This document shows, one piece after another, positions 1 through 7,095 of a stretch of DNA of 20,785 bases (position 1 is the stretch's first letter; each line of letters starts with the position of its first letter). The notes below the pieces were generated by a model. That model ran no database searches and was not told the origin of the DNA. It worked only from the letters and a program-made list of their open reading frames with translations. A program made the translations under genes and the position numbers. The stretch comes from JAFGIT01 sp016929465 [NCBI: Candidatus Coatesbacteria bacterium] (lineage in GTDB: Bacteria; B130-G9). The stretch lies in assembly GCA_016929465.1 (NCBI GenBank), contig JAFGIT010000224.1:1-20785 (forward strand), given 5' to 3'.

Positions 1-9
1 CAACTCAAC

Positions 10-456
10 TCACACCACAATCCCCTCAAAAAACATAAAACCGAACCAGCTCGACCTCTCAAAAACCGTCAATCTGATTATTGGGGGCCCTGCACGACGG
101 TTGAATAAGCGCCTCCCGATGTAATAGACTCCGAACACGAGAGGCGGCAAAAAGATGAGATTCGACACCATCGCCGCATCCGCTGTCCGCCCAAAAATGA
201 GGATGAATATTCCAGCTACGATATGCCACAAGGGCGGATAAAAGGTGCTGCCGCCTTGAAGGCTCAGGAGCCGTCCGAACTCCATTGAGGCGATGGATTC
301 ACTCGCCACGATTGCGTCCGTGATGTGAAAGGCCGGGTCCCACACCGGCGGCGAGTTGTCGAGCGAAAGCCACACGATGTTCCCGATGGCCCAGAATGCG
401 ACGAGAACGCCGCAGATGATGTAATCAGTGCGAATCGACATTCGTTTGATTTCCAT
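10..456 (-). CDS. Truncated GT39/ArnT-like membrane glycosyltransferase (N-terminal fragment)
   Basis: This is the N-terminal part of an integral-membrane glycosyltransferase of the PMT/ArnT (GT39-like) type, enzymes that move sugar from a lipid-linked donor. Visible marks are a first transmembrane helix (IICGVLVAFWAIGNIVWL), then a periplasmic first loop with PPVWDPAFH, where the family carries its catalytic acidic residue, then STFYPPLWH and two more hydrophobic segments. After GRRLFNRRAG (about position 88) the protein runs into 25 residues that do not look like this family and stops at 10-12. Family members are usually 450-600 residues, so roughly three quarters is missing. ATG at 454-456 or ATG at 439-441 may be the start; neither has a strong Shine-Dalgarno. 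It is probably a pseudogene or a broken contig end rather than a working enzyme. It is a different sequence from the complete glycosyltransferase at 7218. Confidence 0.6.
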   Translation of the reverse strand: MEIKRMSIRTDYIICGVLVAFWAIGNIVWLSLDNSPPVWDPAFHITDAIVASESIASMEFGRLLSLQGGSTFYPPLWHIVAGIFILIFGRTADAAMVSNLIFLPPLVFGVYYIGRRLFNRRAGPPIIRLTVFERSSWFGFMFFEGIVV

Positions 457-800
457 TATTGGCCAGAGAGCCCGAACACACTCCGACAAAATCCCCTCAA
501 ATCCACAAAAACACAAGCAGAAGTATGCCACCTCGATTGATATGCTTTGACGCTGGATTCTCCGCCAAAGCAACATGCAAATCCCGACCTAAGAGGCTGC
601 CCAATAAGTCGGATTTCCCGTCGTGTAGGAGCGGTGGCTTGCCCCGCCCATCTGCATCTTCATGCAGACACAAGGCCAGCCTCCACCTATGGTAGGGGCA
701 TCGCGTCCATTCAGGCCATCGCATCCATTTATGGCTCATCATCTTCCAGCCCACCAACGAAAAACCGTAATGCCGCGAATTCTGCATTTGCGGCACGGCC
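457..800. other. Intergenic region between GT fragment and first RHS module
   Basis: No convincing gene is seen here. The stretch holds one copy of a ~78-bp dispersed repeat (609-688). At 592 it has a short GAGGCTGCCCAATAAGT motif that recurs, diverged, at 9108, also near the second copy of that repeat. A 6-bp stem (TGCCGC/GCGGCA) lies at 770-795. RHS homology starts abruptly at about 800. Confidence 0.6.
609..688 (+). repeat. Dispersed ~78-bp REP-like repeat, copy 1
   Basis: The copy begins TCGGATTTCCCG, runs through CGTGTAGG, GGCTTG and CCGCCCATCT, and ends near CACAAGGCC and CCTCCAC. The reverse complement of 9166-9242 matches it along almost the whole length with scattered substitutions. 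The GC-rich core (GCGG..GGCTTG..CCGC) is partly self-complementary. Elements of this look are common as short mobile or palindromic intergenic repeats; I cannot name the family. Confidence 0.7.
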
Positions 801-2003
801 TCATTGAGCTTGACTGATTCATCCGGGACGCGCAAATTCTTCTATGATGGTGATGACGTTATCCAGGAATACAACTCGGACTGGAGTTCTGTCATGATGC
901 AATGTGCCCACGGCACACGGATGCACTATTTTCAGTCTTATGCCGATCCAGTCGGCGAGCACGTCCCGAGCTCGCCTCATCGGGCGCAGCGACTCTTCGC
1001 GGCGCCTTCGCCCCATAGAATGGGAGCAGAGGCTCTCCGCCTGATGAAGGACCACGCCTCGCGCGAGGCGAGCGAAACCCACTACCTCATGAAGGACCGC
1101 ATCGGCTCGATCATCAATATCCTGGACGAGAACGAGACCATCAAGACGACTTACTCCTATGACGCCTTCGGCGATCCGACCGCCACGTATCACAGCGGCC
1201 AGGTCGATTGCATGTATCGCTTCACCGGCCGAGTATTTGACGGCGCCATGGGCAACTGCTTTTATCGCGCGAGATACTACAACCAATCTCTGGGCCGCTT
1301 CTTCAGCCGCGATCCTATCATGAGCCTCCAATCCCTGTACGCCTACTGCAACAACAGCCCGACGAATTATACCGATCCGAGTGGGATGGTGACGGGCGAA
1401 GTTGACGGCATCTCCCTGGGAATGATATGCCCGGGATTCGGCCCCCTTCCGGGTGACTTGCCGCCAGGATTACCGTGTGTGGGCTGGATTAGAGACACAT
1501 GGAACAGGATCTGGGGGCGTGGAAGAGATGAATCCAAGGACAAAAAACAGGGGAACTATGAAGCCAAACACACGAGCACCAATTCGGATGGGACTGACAA
1601 CTATGACATCTATTACAATGGCAAGCAAATTGGTGAATATCGATCAGGTGGCCCTGATACGGGCGAATCGACCGGCCCTAATGAATATACTGTGTATGGC
1701 TATGGTACGTGGAAGTGGTTCGATCTGGGTGGGCTGACCGATGAAGATCTGTCTGGCGTTGAGGTTTGGGGGAGGGATGGAATGAATGAGCAGAATTACT
1801 GGAGGGAAAGATCCCTGACATACGCTTGGAGTAGTCTCGGTGTCGGAATTTTCGGCTTGACGCTGGTCAAAACACATTGGACCGTCGCGCTCACAGTTGG
1901 CTGCCTTACTGGAGGACTTGCGGGTCTATCCTTGACAACATACTACCATCCCGGGAGGTGGTTCGTCGATCCAAATGACCCCGGATGGGATCCCTTCTGG
2001 TAG
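801..2003 (+). CDS. Orphan RHS module 1: RHS core plus variable C-terminal tip (5'-truncated)
   Basis: The translation is the RHS repeat-associated core that ends large RHS/YD-repeat toxins. It shows DAFGDP, then YRFTGRVFDGAMGNCFYRARYY, LGRFFSRDP and the DPSG boundary (residues about 191-194 counting from the TTG at 804). Such cores form a shell around a C-terminal tip that is released as toxin. The tip here is about 204 residues, hydrophilic first and ending with one or two hydrophobic segments (GVGIFGLTLV...; ALTVGCLTGGLAGLSLT). Its activity is not recognisable. The 5' end is missing: homology starts at about 800 inside the core, and no start with a Shine-Dalgarno exists, so it is probably silent unless recombined onto a full-length RHS gene. 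A 91-bp repeat (951-1041) is inserted in frame and replaces part of the core. The candidate immunity gene begins 28 bp downstream. Confidence 0.8.
   Translation, partial: SLSLTDSSGTRKFFYDGDDVIQEYNSDWSSVMMQCAHGTRMHYFQSYADPVGEHVPSSPHRAQRLFAAPSPHRMGAEALRLMKDHASREASETHYLMKDRIGSIINILDENETIKTTYSYDAFGDPTATYHSGQVDCMYRFTGRVFDGAMGNCFYRARYYNQSLGRFFSRDPIMSLQSLYAYCNNSPTNYTDPSGMVTGEVDGISLGMICPGFGPLPGDLPPGLPCVGWIRDTWNRIWGRGRDESKDKKQGNYEAKHTSTNSDGTDNYDIYYNGKQIGEYRSGGPDTGESTGPNEYTVYGYGTWKWFDLGGLTDEDLSGVEVWGRDGMNEQNYWRERSLTYAWSSLGVGIFGLTLVKTHWTVALTVGCLTGGLAGLSLTTYYHPGRWFVDPNDPGWDPFW
951..1041 (+). repeat. RHS-border repeat, copy A (long form)
   Basis: This is the longest form of a repeat found five times in the window. 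It starts GTCGGCGAGCACG and ends GGAGCAGAGGCTCTCCGCC. It is nearly identical to 6964-7054, and its 3' half is shared with the other three copies. It lies inside the RHS core and is read in frame as GEHVPSSPHRAQRL...GAEALR, replacing the segment that reads GPWVDEPLSM in modules 2 and 3. Confidence 0.85.
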
Positions 2004-2031
2004 AAGATAAAATAAGATCAAGGAGAAAAGA

Positions 2032-2325
2032 ATGGGCGTTTCGAGCGAGACATTGCGCTGGGTCGTGGATCACATCCAGGATGATAAGAGGTATCAGACA
2101 GAGGTCAATGTGACGATAGCGATACCCTCGTTGGTCATTGTGGCGACCTTGATTGTCTCTATACTACTCGCGATTTACGAGCATCTCGGCTTTCTTGCAT
2201 TGGGATTCGTCCTATGTCTGTTTATCCTATCGTTCGGCATATTAAGGCCATTGAGATACCTGAAAGCGATTAATACAATAGTGTTATACAAAGGTCCATT
2301 CGCCGAAACGGAGATAAACGAATAG
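2032..2325 (+). CDS. Small two-helix membrane protein, candidate immunity partner of RHS tip 1
   Basis: A 97-residue protein of no family I recognise. An N-terminal soluble stretch of about 25 residues is followed by two closely spaced transmembrane helices (about residues 27-48 and 51-70) and a short cytoplasm-like tail. An AAGGAG at 2020-2025 lies 6 nt before the ATG, so translation is well supported. It starts 28 bp after the stop of RHS module 1, the usual place of an immunity gene behind an RHS tip. Tip 1 also ends in hydrophobic segments, so a membrane-acting toxin guarded by a membrane immunity protein would fit. That role is inferred from position only. Confidence 0.65.
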   Translation: MGVSSETLRWVVDHIQDDKRYQTEVNVTIAIPSLVIVATLIVSILLAIYEHLGFLALGFVLCLFILSFGILRPLRYLKAINTIVLYKGPFAETEINE

Positions 2326-2352
2326 ACGCCTGTAGATTCAATTGAACGCTTA

Positions 2353-2395
2353 GCGGTGCCTTCGCTCCATAGCACGGGAGCGGAGGCTCTCCGCC
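2353..2395 (+). repeat. RHS-border repeat, copy B
   Basis: This short copy (GCGGTGCCTTCGCTCCATAG ... GGAGCGGAGGCTCTCCGCC) ends exactly where RHS module 2 homology begins. The next bases (TCGAAGCCTTCAACAGG) replace the intact TACGACGCCTTCAACAGG of module 3. It contains the hairpin GCGGAG-GCT-CTCCGC. Confidence 0.8.
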
Positions 2396-3483
2396 TCGAA
2401 GCCTTCAACAGGCTGACTTCGGTCACAGAAGGCCTCGCGTCGATCCAGTCGATGACTTATGGCCCTGACGGCAAGCGGCTGAGCTTGACTGATTCCTCCG
2501 GAACGCGCAAATTCTTCTACGATGGAAACGATGTGATCCAGGAGTATAACAGCGATTGGAGCGCGGTCAGGATGGAATACACGCACGGCCCGTGGGTAGA
2601 TGAGCCGCTCTCGATGACGGACCACGTCTCAAGAGAGGCGAGCGACACCCACTACCTGATGAAAGACCGGCTGGGCTCAATCATCAGCATCCTGGACGAA
2701 AACGAGACCGTCAAGACGACATATTCGTACGACGCATTCGGTGACCCAACTGCTACGTATCACAGCGGCCAGCTCGATTGCATGTACCGCTTCACCGGCC
2801 GAGTATATGACGGCGCCATGGGCAACTACTTCTACAGAGCCCGCTACTACAACCAGTCATTGGGCCGCTTCTTTTCCCGAGATCCAATCTTCTCATTGCA
2901 GAGCCTGTATGCGTATTGCGGCAATAGCCCGACGAACTTCACTGATCCATTTGGTCTTCATGAGAACGCCGATGGAACACATGAACCGGGCACAACTACG
3001 AATACGGAATCAAATGGAAATAGCGGTGCCAAGGACAGCGACGGTGATGACATGCCGGATAAATGGGTCGAGCTGCTACCGGGTGGAGCACTTATTACTT
3101 GGACAAAGAACGATGATGGCACCTATACCGCTAGATGCTTCGATTCCACGAGGGATAGGGGTCTTGCAGTTTACAAATACGGGACAGACGCGAACGGGAA
3201 CGTCGGCTACATCCTGGTCGGTTATGTCGATTGCAGCGGGGATGTTCACATATTGGGTCCAGGGTGGGATCTCGTAATAGAGACACAGCTTCAAATAGAT
3301 GGATTGCCATCTTTCTTCGCAGACTTCAGAAGTGATGTGGAGCTTCTCGGTGCTGTGAGCGGCTTCACTGATAATGGCCTTGAGCCAACTATAGCAGCCT
3401 TTCTGGCGTTTGGCCCAGTGGGGGGCAGTATCACGTTTGGCGTCAACCTTGCCATTCACTTCGGAAGCGAGCTATTTGACTAA
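2356..3483 (+). CDS. Orphan RHS module 2: RHS core plus variable C-terminal tip (5'-truncated)
   Basis: From residue 16 (AFNRLTSVTEG) to about 200 this matches module 3 almost residue for residue: YDGNDVIQEY, THGPWVDEPLSM, YRFTGRVYDGAMG, LGRFFSRDP, then DPFG instead of DPSG. The tip (residues about 201-375) is unrelated to tips 1 and 3. It opens with a low-complexity Thr/Asn/Gly linker and DSDGDDMPDKW, a motif like the calcium-binding DxDxDGxxD loops. It then looks beta-rich and ends in a hydrophobic, Gly-containing segment. No toxin family is recognised. The frame begins straight after the stop of the upstream gene. The GTG at 2356 lies inside the border repeat and has no Shine-Dalgarno, so this copy is probably a silent donor cassette. 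The lipoprotein gene at 3597 is the nearest possible partner. Confidence 0.8.
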   Translation: MPSLHSTGAEALRLEAFNRLTSVTEGLASIQSMTYGPDGKRLSLTDSSGTRKFFYDGNDVIQEYNSDWSAVRMEYTHGPWVDEPLSMTDHVSREASDTHYLMKDRLGSIISILDENETVKTTYSYDAFGDPTATYHSGQLDCMYRFTGRVYDGAMGNYFYRARYYNQSLGRFFSRDPIFSLQSLYAYCGNSPTNFTDPFGLHENADGTHEPGTTTNTESNGNSGAKDSDGDDMPDKWVELLPGGALITWTKNDDGTYTARCFDSTRDRGLAVYKYGTDANGNVGYILVGYVDCSGDVHILGPGWDLVIETQLQIDGLPSFFADFRSDVELLGAVSGFTDNGLEPTIAAFLAFGPVGGSITFGVNLAIHFGSELFD

Positions 3484-3550
3484 TGATATAAGCAAGGGCC
3501 ATATCGTCATTTTTGATGAGATGCCCTGATGTACTGCTGGACGAGATTGC

Positions 3551-3575
3551 ACGGAGCCCCGCTACGGGGCTCCGT
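3551..3575 (+). terminator. Perfect 10-bp hairpin after RHS module 2
   Basis: ACGGAGCCCC and GGGGCTCCGT pair perfectly around the loop GCTAC. It lies 68 bp after the stop of RHS module 2 and 21 bp before the lipoprotein start. No T-tract follows, so it could be a weak terminator, a processing site or a leader structure of the lipoprotein mRNA. Confidence 0.45.
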
Positions 3576-3586
3576 CATTATGGTGC

Positions 3587-3592
3587 GAGGAG
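3587..3592 (+). promoter_or_regulatory. Shine-Dalgarno fixing the lipoprotein start
   Basis: GAGGAG lies 4 nt before the ATG at 3597. It decides for this ATG, which begins a signal peptide with a lipobox, over the longer frame starting at 3513. Confidence 0.6.
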
Positions 3593-3596
3593 CGAT

Positions 3597-4790
3597 ATGA
3601 ATAGGACAATTTTGGCTATTGCTTTTGTGTCAACGCTAATGCTTCTACCGGTAACATATGGATGCAAGACTTCACAGGGATCTCATGGATGCCTAACTCC
3701 AGAGGTCTCCCATCCCGTCAAGGAGATTAAGTTACTGGGCAGCAGGGCCCAATTGCTGTACATTCAAACTGTGCAAGAGAGAGGGCTGACAGGGAACGAG
3801 CCCCAGGATCTGGTGCGAATACAGGACTACGATGGAAGACAAAAGGGACCCGGGCCGAGGACGATTTTCAGATTCAAGGGCATTCCAAGCATCGACCATT
3901 TCCCAGAATTTATTGTCGAGGATCAAGGCGTCAATTTCATGCTCTTGAACGGCTCGCCTCTTGCGGATGAGCGTGCGGGTCGAGCCGCCAGCATGCCGGG
4001 CATATTCCGTCTCGACCTGAAGACGATGAAATGCGCTGCGCTGCTTTTGGGTGATAAGTCGTTTAACGTCATGGAAAGACTCAACATCCTGAATGGCGAG
4101 TTTGCTGCACTTAGGACAGATATTGAATTAGCGTTACGATCTACGCTGGAATACGGATGGGATGTGATAAGAGTCTCGATTGCGGACGGTAGTCTAGCGC
4201 CAGTTCGCTCCTATGCGAGGGGGCGCCCGTGCTTTTTAACAACAGGGATGAGGCCCGTAAGCCGTTGGGGGGAACTGAAGACTCTTGAGATGGGCAAAAG
4301 CAAGGGCTACGAGAGAGAATGGAATCTCCTCCGGGATAATGGATCGGTTATCGACAACGCCATCGATGATCTGATTGGGATAACACCTGACGCAGAGACA
4401 GTCTTTTTCACAAAGCAAGAGAGCATTGACGGCGCGACTTCCTCCACGCTATGGGTTTATCGTCCCGAGAATAGAACCACCAAAAGAATCAGTGAATCTG
4501 TGGGTCATAGTTTTCGCGTAAGTGCAGATTCTCTGAGATACGGCTTTCTATTCGTTTCGTATGATACGGAACCTGGAAGGGGCAGGTACGTGCAAACGCA
4601 GGTGCGGAAGGCGTCGATATTCGATGTTGACGGAAAGCCGCTCACTGAGTTCGTATTCGAAAAGCCCATTGATGCCCATGCCCTGGATTGGGACATCGAT
4701 GCAGAGATTTTGGCTTATTATAATGAGCAAGAGGCGAAAATCGTCGTCCAGAGATTGAATGGCGAGGTAATTTCAGCGCTGAATCCCTGA
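3597..4790 (+). CDS. Putative lipoprotein, possibly beta-propeller-like
   Basis: A protein of about 397 residues with a lipoprotein signal peptide: MNRT, a hydrophobic stretch, then LPVTYGC, where the Cys would be lipidated and the mature protein anchored to a membrane. The start is fixed by GAGGAG at 3587-3592, 4 nt before the ATG; a longer upstream frame would bury the signal peptide. The rest is rich in short beta-like segments with repeating patterns such as GIFRLDLKTMKCAALLLGD, VIRVSIADGSLAPVRSY, TLWVYRPENRTTKRIS and ASIFDVDGKPLTEF, which suggest a TolB- or WD40-like propeller. No family is certain. It sits between RHS modules 2 and 3 and so may be the immunity or accessory partner of tip 2, but it is much larger than usual immunity proteins. 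The stop is TGA. Confidence 0.75.
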   Translation: MNRTILAIAFVSTLMLLPVTYGCKTSQGSHGCLTPEVSHPVKEIKLLGSRAQLLYIQTVQERGLTGNEPQDLVRIQDYDGRQKGPGPRTIFRFKGIPSIDHFPEFIVEDQGVNFMLLNGSPLADERAGRAASMPGIFRLDLKTMKCAALLLGDKSFNVMERLNILNGEFAALRTDIELALRSTLEYGWDVIRVSIADGSLAPVRSYARGRPCFLTTGMRPVSRWGELKTLEMGKSKGYEREWNLLRDNGSVIDNAIDDLIGITPDAETVFFTKQESIDGATSSTLWVYRPENRTTKRISESVGHSFRVSADSLRYGFLFVSYDTEPGRGRYVQTQVRKASIFDVDGKPLTEFVFEKPIDAHALDWDIDAEILAYYNEQEAKIVVQRLNGEVISALNP

Positions 4791-4885
4791 TCTACTGACG
4801 GATAACTGCTCGCGTCCGGCGGCCTATTGCTGCCTGCATTTGAGGCTTTGCCGAGAGTCTGTAGAGGCCGAGGAGCGAGACATTA

Positions 4886-6346
4886 GTGCTCGCTTTTGTT
4901 GGCGCAGCGACGCAAGGCAGCGCCTTCGCCCCTAGCTCAGGAGCGGAGGCTCTCTGCTTCGATGCCCGCGGGCTGGTTACCAACAAGGATGAATATAGCA
5001 TCGGCGAGACGGATTATGATTACGATGCGGAAGGTCAACTGACCGACGTAGATTATCCATCTGGTGCTTCGCATGCGTTCACCTACGACGACAACGGGAA
5101 CAGGACGCAGTGGACGCGGACGGATGGTCCGACCACGACCTACGCCTACAACGCCGCCGACCAGCTGACTCAATCGACCGAGGGCACAATCGGCACGACC
5201 TACACGCACGATGACAACGGCAATCTCACGGGTGAGACGACCGGCGGCGTCACGAAGTCGTTCAACTACGACGCCTTCAACAGGCTGACCTCGGTCACCG
5301 AGGGACTCGCGTCGATCCAGTCGATGACTTATGGACCTGACGGCAAGCGGTTGAGCTTGACTGACTCATCCGGAGCGCGCAAATTCTTCTATGATGGAAA
5401 CGATGTGATTCAGGAGTATAACAGCGATTGGAGCGCAGTCAGGATGGAATACACGCACGGGCCGTGGGTGGATGAGCCGCTCTCGATGACGGACCACGCC
5501 TCGCGCGAGGCGAGCGACACCCACTACCTGTTGAAGGACCGGCTGGGCTCAATCATCAACATCCTCGACGAGAACGAGACCGTTAAGACCACGTACAGCT
5601 ATGACGCGTTCGGCGATCCGACTGCCACGCATCACAGTGGCCAGGTCGATTGCATGTACCGCTTCACCGGCCGAGTATATGACGGTGCCATGGGCAACTA
5701 TTTCTACAGAGCCCGCTACTACAACCAATCCCTCGGCCGCTTCTTCAGCCGAGACCCCATATTCTCCCTGCAGTCCCTTTATGCCTACTGCAACAACAGC
5801 CCGATGAATTTCACGGATCCGAGCGGGATGGAGAATTGCAGTGCGAAGGCGACGCAAAAGGAGTGTGAGGAATGTTGCGAGCTACAGAAAGAATTGCGGA
5901 AATTGGTCGCATGGATTGATATGATACAAGCCCAGCTCTTGATAGCTGCTGAGGTTGCCGCAACCTCAGCCGGACTGATAATGGGTGGAGCTGCAATTGG
6001 GACGGTAGCTGGAGCAATCGCAGGAGGCGCTGTCGGAGGGGGCAGCGGAAGCGCCGTTGGGCCCCCCGGGACAATATTCGGCGGATTGACGGGTACAGGT
6101 ATTGGAGCTGGTTTCGGTGGAGGTATAGGCGCTACAGCCGGATTTGAGGTCTGGAAGGAGTATCTTTCGGAAGATCAGGCAAAGAGATGGGTGGAGTCCG
6201 AGATGCAATATAGAGAGAGTTGCGATACAGCGGACGCTGACTATATCAAATGTACGGATTCCTGTAAGCAAAGCGGATCCGGGACTGCCCCGGCGACGCA
6301 AGCAAGTGTCAAAATCGATGCTTATAATTTATTACCACCTATGTAA
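4886..6346 (+). CDS. Orphan RHS module 3: YD repeats, RHS core and glycine-zipper C-terminal tip
   Basis: The longest RHS copy, 486 codons from a GTG. Residues about 40-135 hold several YD-type repeats (YDYDAEGQLTDVDYPSG, YDDNGNRTQW, YAYNAADQL, NYDAFNRLTSV). Residues 136-314 are the RHS core with YRFTGRVYDGAMG, LGRFFSRDP and DPSG. The tip (315-486) starts with a Cys-rich stretch (C318, C327, C330, C331), then about 60 residues of Gly/Ala repeats typical of a glycine-zipper membrane segment. It ends with more cysteines (CDTADADYIKCTDSC). A membrane-inserting or pore-type effector is plausible but inferred. The N-terminal shell, signal and anchoring parts of a full RHS protein are absent, and the first 25 codons are a translated border repeat. 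An AGGAG at 4871-4875 lies 10 nt before the GTG, so weak expression is possible. Confidence 0.82.
   Translation: MLAFVGAATQGSAFAPSSGAEALCFDARGLVTNKDEYSIGETDYDYDAEGQLTDVDYPSGASHAFTYDDNGNRTQWTRTDGPTTTYAYNAADQLTQSTEGTIGTTYTHDDNGNLTGETTGGVTKSFNYDAFNRLTSVTEGLASIQSMTYGPDGKRLSLTDSSGARKFFYDGNDVIQEYNSDWSAVRMEYTHGPWVDEPLSMTDHASREASDTHYLLKDRLGSIINILDENETVKTTYSYDAFGDPTATHHSGQVDCMYRFTGRVYDGAMGNYFYRARYYNQSLGRFFSRDPIFSLQSLYAYCNNSPMNFTDPSGMENCSAKATQKECEECCELQKELRKLVAWIDMIQAQLLIAAEVAATSAGLIMGGAAIGTVAGAIAGGAVGGGSGSAVGPPGTIFGGLTGTGIGAGFGGGIGATAGFEVWKEYLSEDQAKRWVESEMQYRESCDTADADYIKCTDSCKQSGSGTAPATQASVKIDAYNLLPPM
4901..4957 (+). repeat. RHS-border repeat, copy C
   Basis: The sequence runs GGCGCAGCGACGCAAGGCAG, CGCCTTCGCCCC, then GGAGCGGAGGCTCTCTGC. 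RHS module 3 homology begins at its end, where CTTCGATGCCCGCGG follows. It is read in frame as ...FAPSSGAEAL. It is somewhat diverged from copies A, D and E. Confidence 0.8.
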
Positions 6347-6363
6347 AGGGAATTATATCGATT

Positions 6364-6369
6364 AGGAGG
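6364..6369 (+). promoter_or_regulatory. Perfect Shine-Dalgarno of the candidate immunity gene
   Basis: AGGAGG lies 4 nt before the ATG at 6374. By contrast, RHS modules 1 and 2 lack a usable site and module 3 has only a distant one. This suggests that the small membrane protein is expressed on its own. Confidence 0.55.
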
Positions 6370-6373
6370 AATA

Positions 6374-6727
6374 ATGTTTCCCATCACAATATGCCTCGGC
6401 CTGGGTCTATTTTTGCTAAGCTTGGCCACTGTGATGTTGACAAAGCGGATTCGGATGATCTACCCTCTCGTTCTCGGCATTGCCATGGTCGTGATATTGT
6501 TGCATCATGTGGGCGACATAATTGGCTCGATAAAGAGCTTCCCTTTAAGATGGATGCTGCTATTATTATTGGGCCAGATAGTCGGCGCATATTTCGTCTA
6601 CAAAGTCCCATTCGAGTTCGTCGGTCAATCACAAGCGGCTAAGAGCGCTAATCAGGCGCTACTCTCGCTTCGGTCCGTGATGTCAAGATTACTGGGGAAC
6701 GACCATACGGGATCCGGAAATAGATAG
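6374..6727 (+). CDS. Small three-helix membrane protein, candidate immunity partner of RHS tip 3
   Basis: A 117-residue hydrophobic protein of unknown family. Three transmembrane helices are visible at about residues 4-22, 27-45 and 56-78, followed by a short polar C-terminal tail. A perfect AGGAGG at 6364-6369 lies 4 nt before the ATG, the strongest ribosome site in the RHS island. The gene starts 27 bp after the stop of RHS module 3. This gap is nearly the same as between module 1 and its small membrane gene, so the two form a repeated tip-plus-small-membrane-protein layout. Because tip 3 carries a glycine-zipper segment, a membrane immunity protein would suit it. Function is inferred from context; no homologue is recognised. 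Confidence 0.7.
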   Translation: MFPITICLGLGLFLLSLATVMLTKRIRMIYPLVLGIAMVVILLHHVGDIIGSIKSFPLRWMLLLLLGQIVGAYFVYKVPFEFVGQSQAAKSANQALLSLRSVMSRLLGNDHTGSGNR

Positions 6728-6834
6728 CGAATCGGGGAGGTGCCGTCGGCCGTCCATGCAGCAGCCAGAGGTTGAGCATGGGCATCATGCGCGAGGACGA
6801 AGGAAAGCCGGGGAACGGGGGATGATACGCCACA

Positions 6835-7073
6835 GATTCATCCGGAACGCGCAAATTCTTCATGATGGTGATGACGTTATTTAGGAATATAATTCGGACT
6901 GGAGTGCTGTCAGGATGGGTGCCCACGGCACTCGGGAGTCCTCTCAGCCCTATCTCGGATTCTGTCGGCGAGCACGTCCCGAGCTCGCCTCGTCGGGCGC
7001 AGCGACGCTTCGCGGCGCCTTCGCCCCATAGAATGGGAGCGGAGGCTCTCCACCGATGACGGACCACGTCTCA
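6835..7073 (+). pseudogene. Decayed RHS core remnant (module 4) with embedded border repeat
   Basis: GATTCATCCGGAACGCGCAA and what follows align with RHS module 1 from its 5' end (GGTGATGACGTTAT is shared with module 1 and not with modules 2 and 3). The same long border repeat follows at the same place. One base is lost (TTCTTC-ATGATGG) and a TAG replaces CAG at 6882-6884. Homology resumes after the repeat for only about 20 bp (GATGACGGACCACGTCTCA) and then ends. No tip or DPSG boundary is present. Confidence 0.75.
6964..7054 (+). repeat. RHS-border repeat, copy D (long form)
   Basis: The copy is almost identical to copy A over 91 bp (GTCGGCGAGCACGTCCCGAG at its start, GGAGCGGAGGCTCTCC near its end) and sits in the same RHS context. 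Copies A and D therefore descend from one RHS fragment that already carried the insertion. Confidence 0.85.
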
Positions 7074-7095
7074 CACATTCCGGGTTTGACTAATT

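Noticed and set aside
1056-1069. 14-bp perfect palindrome GCCTCGCGCGAGGC (also at 5498-5511)
   Set aside because: It lies in the RHS coding sequence, is degraded in module 2 and is probably a by-product of the Ala-Ser-Arg-Glu codons.
819-1331. Minus-strand ORF of 170 codons within RHS module 1
   Set aside because: Antisense to the conserved RHS core; similar shadow frames appear in the other RHS copies because the core is repeated.
4886-4960. First 25 codons of RHS module 3 as a signal peptide
   Set aside because: The sequence (LAFVGAATQGSAFAPSSGAEAL) is the translated border repeat, with no charged n-region or hydrophobic core of normal length.
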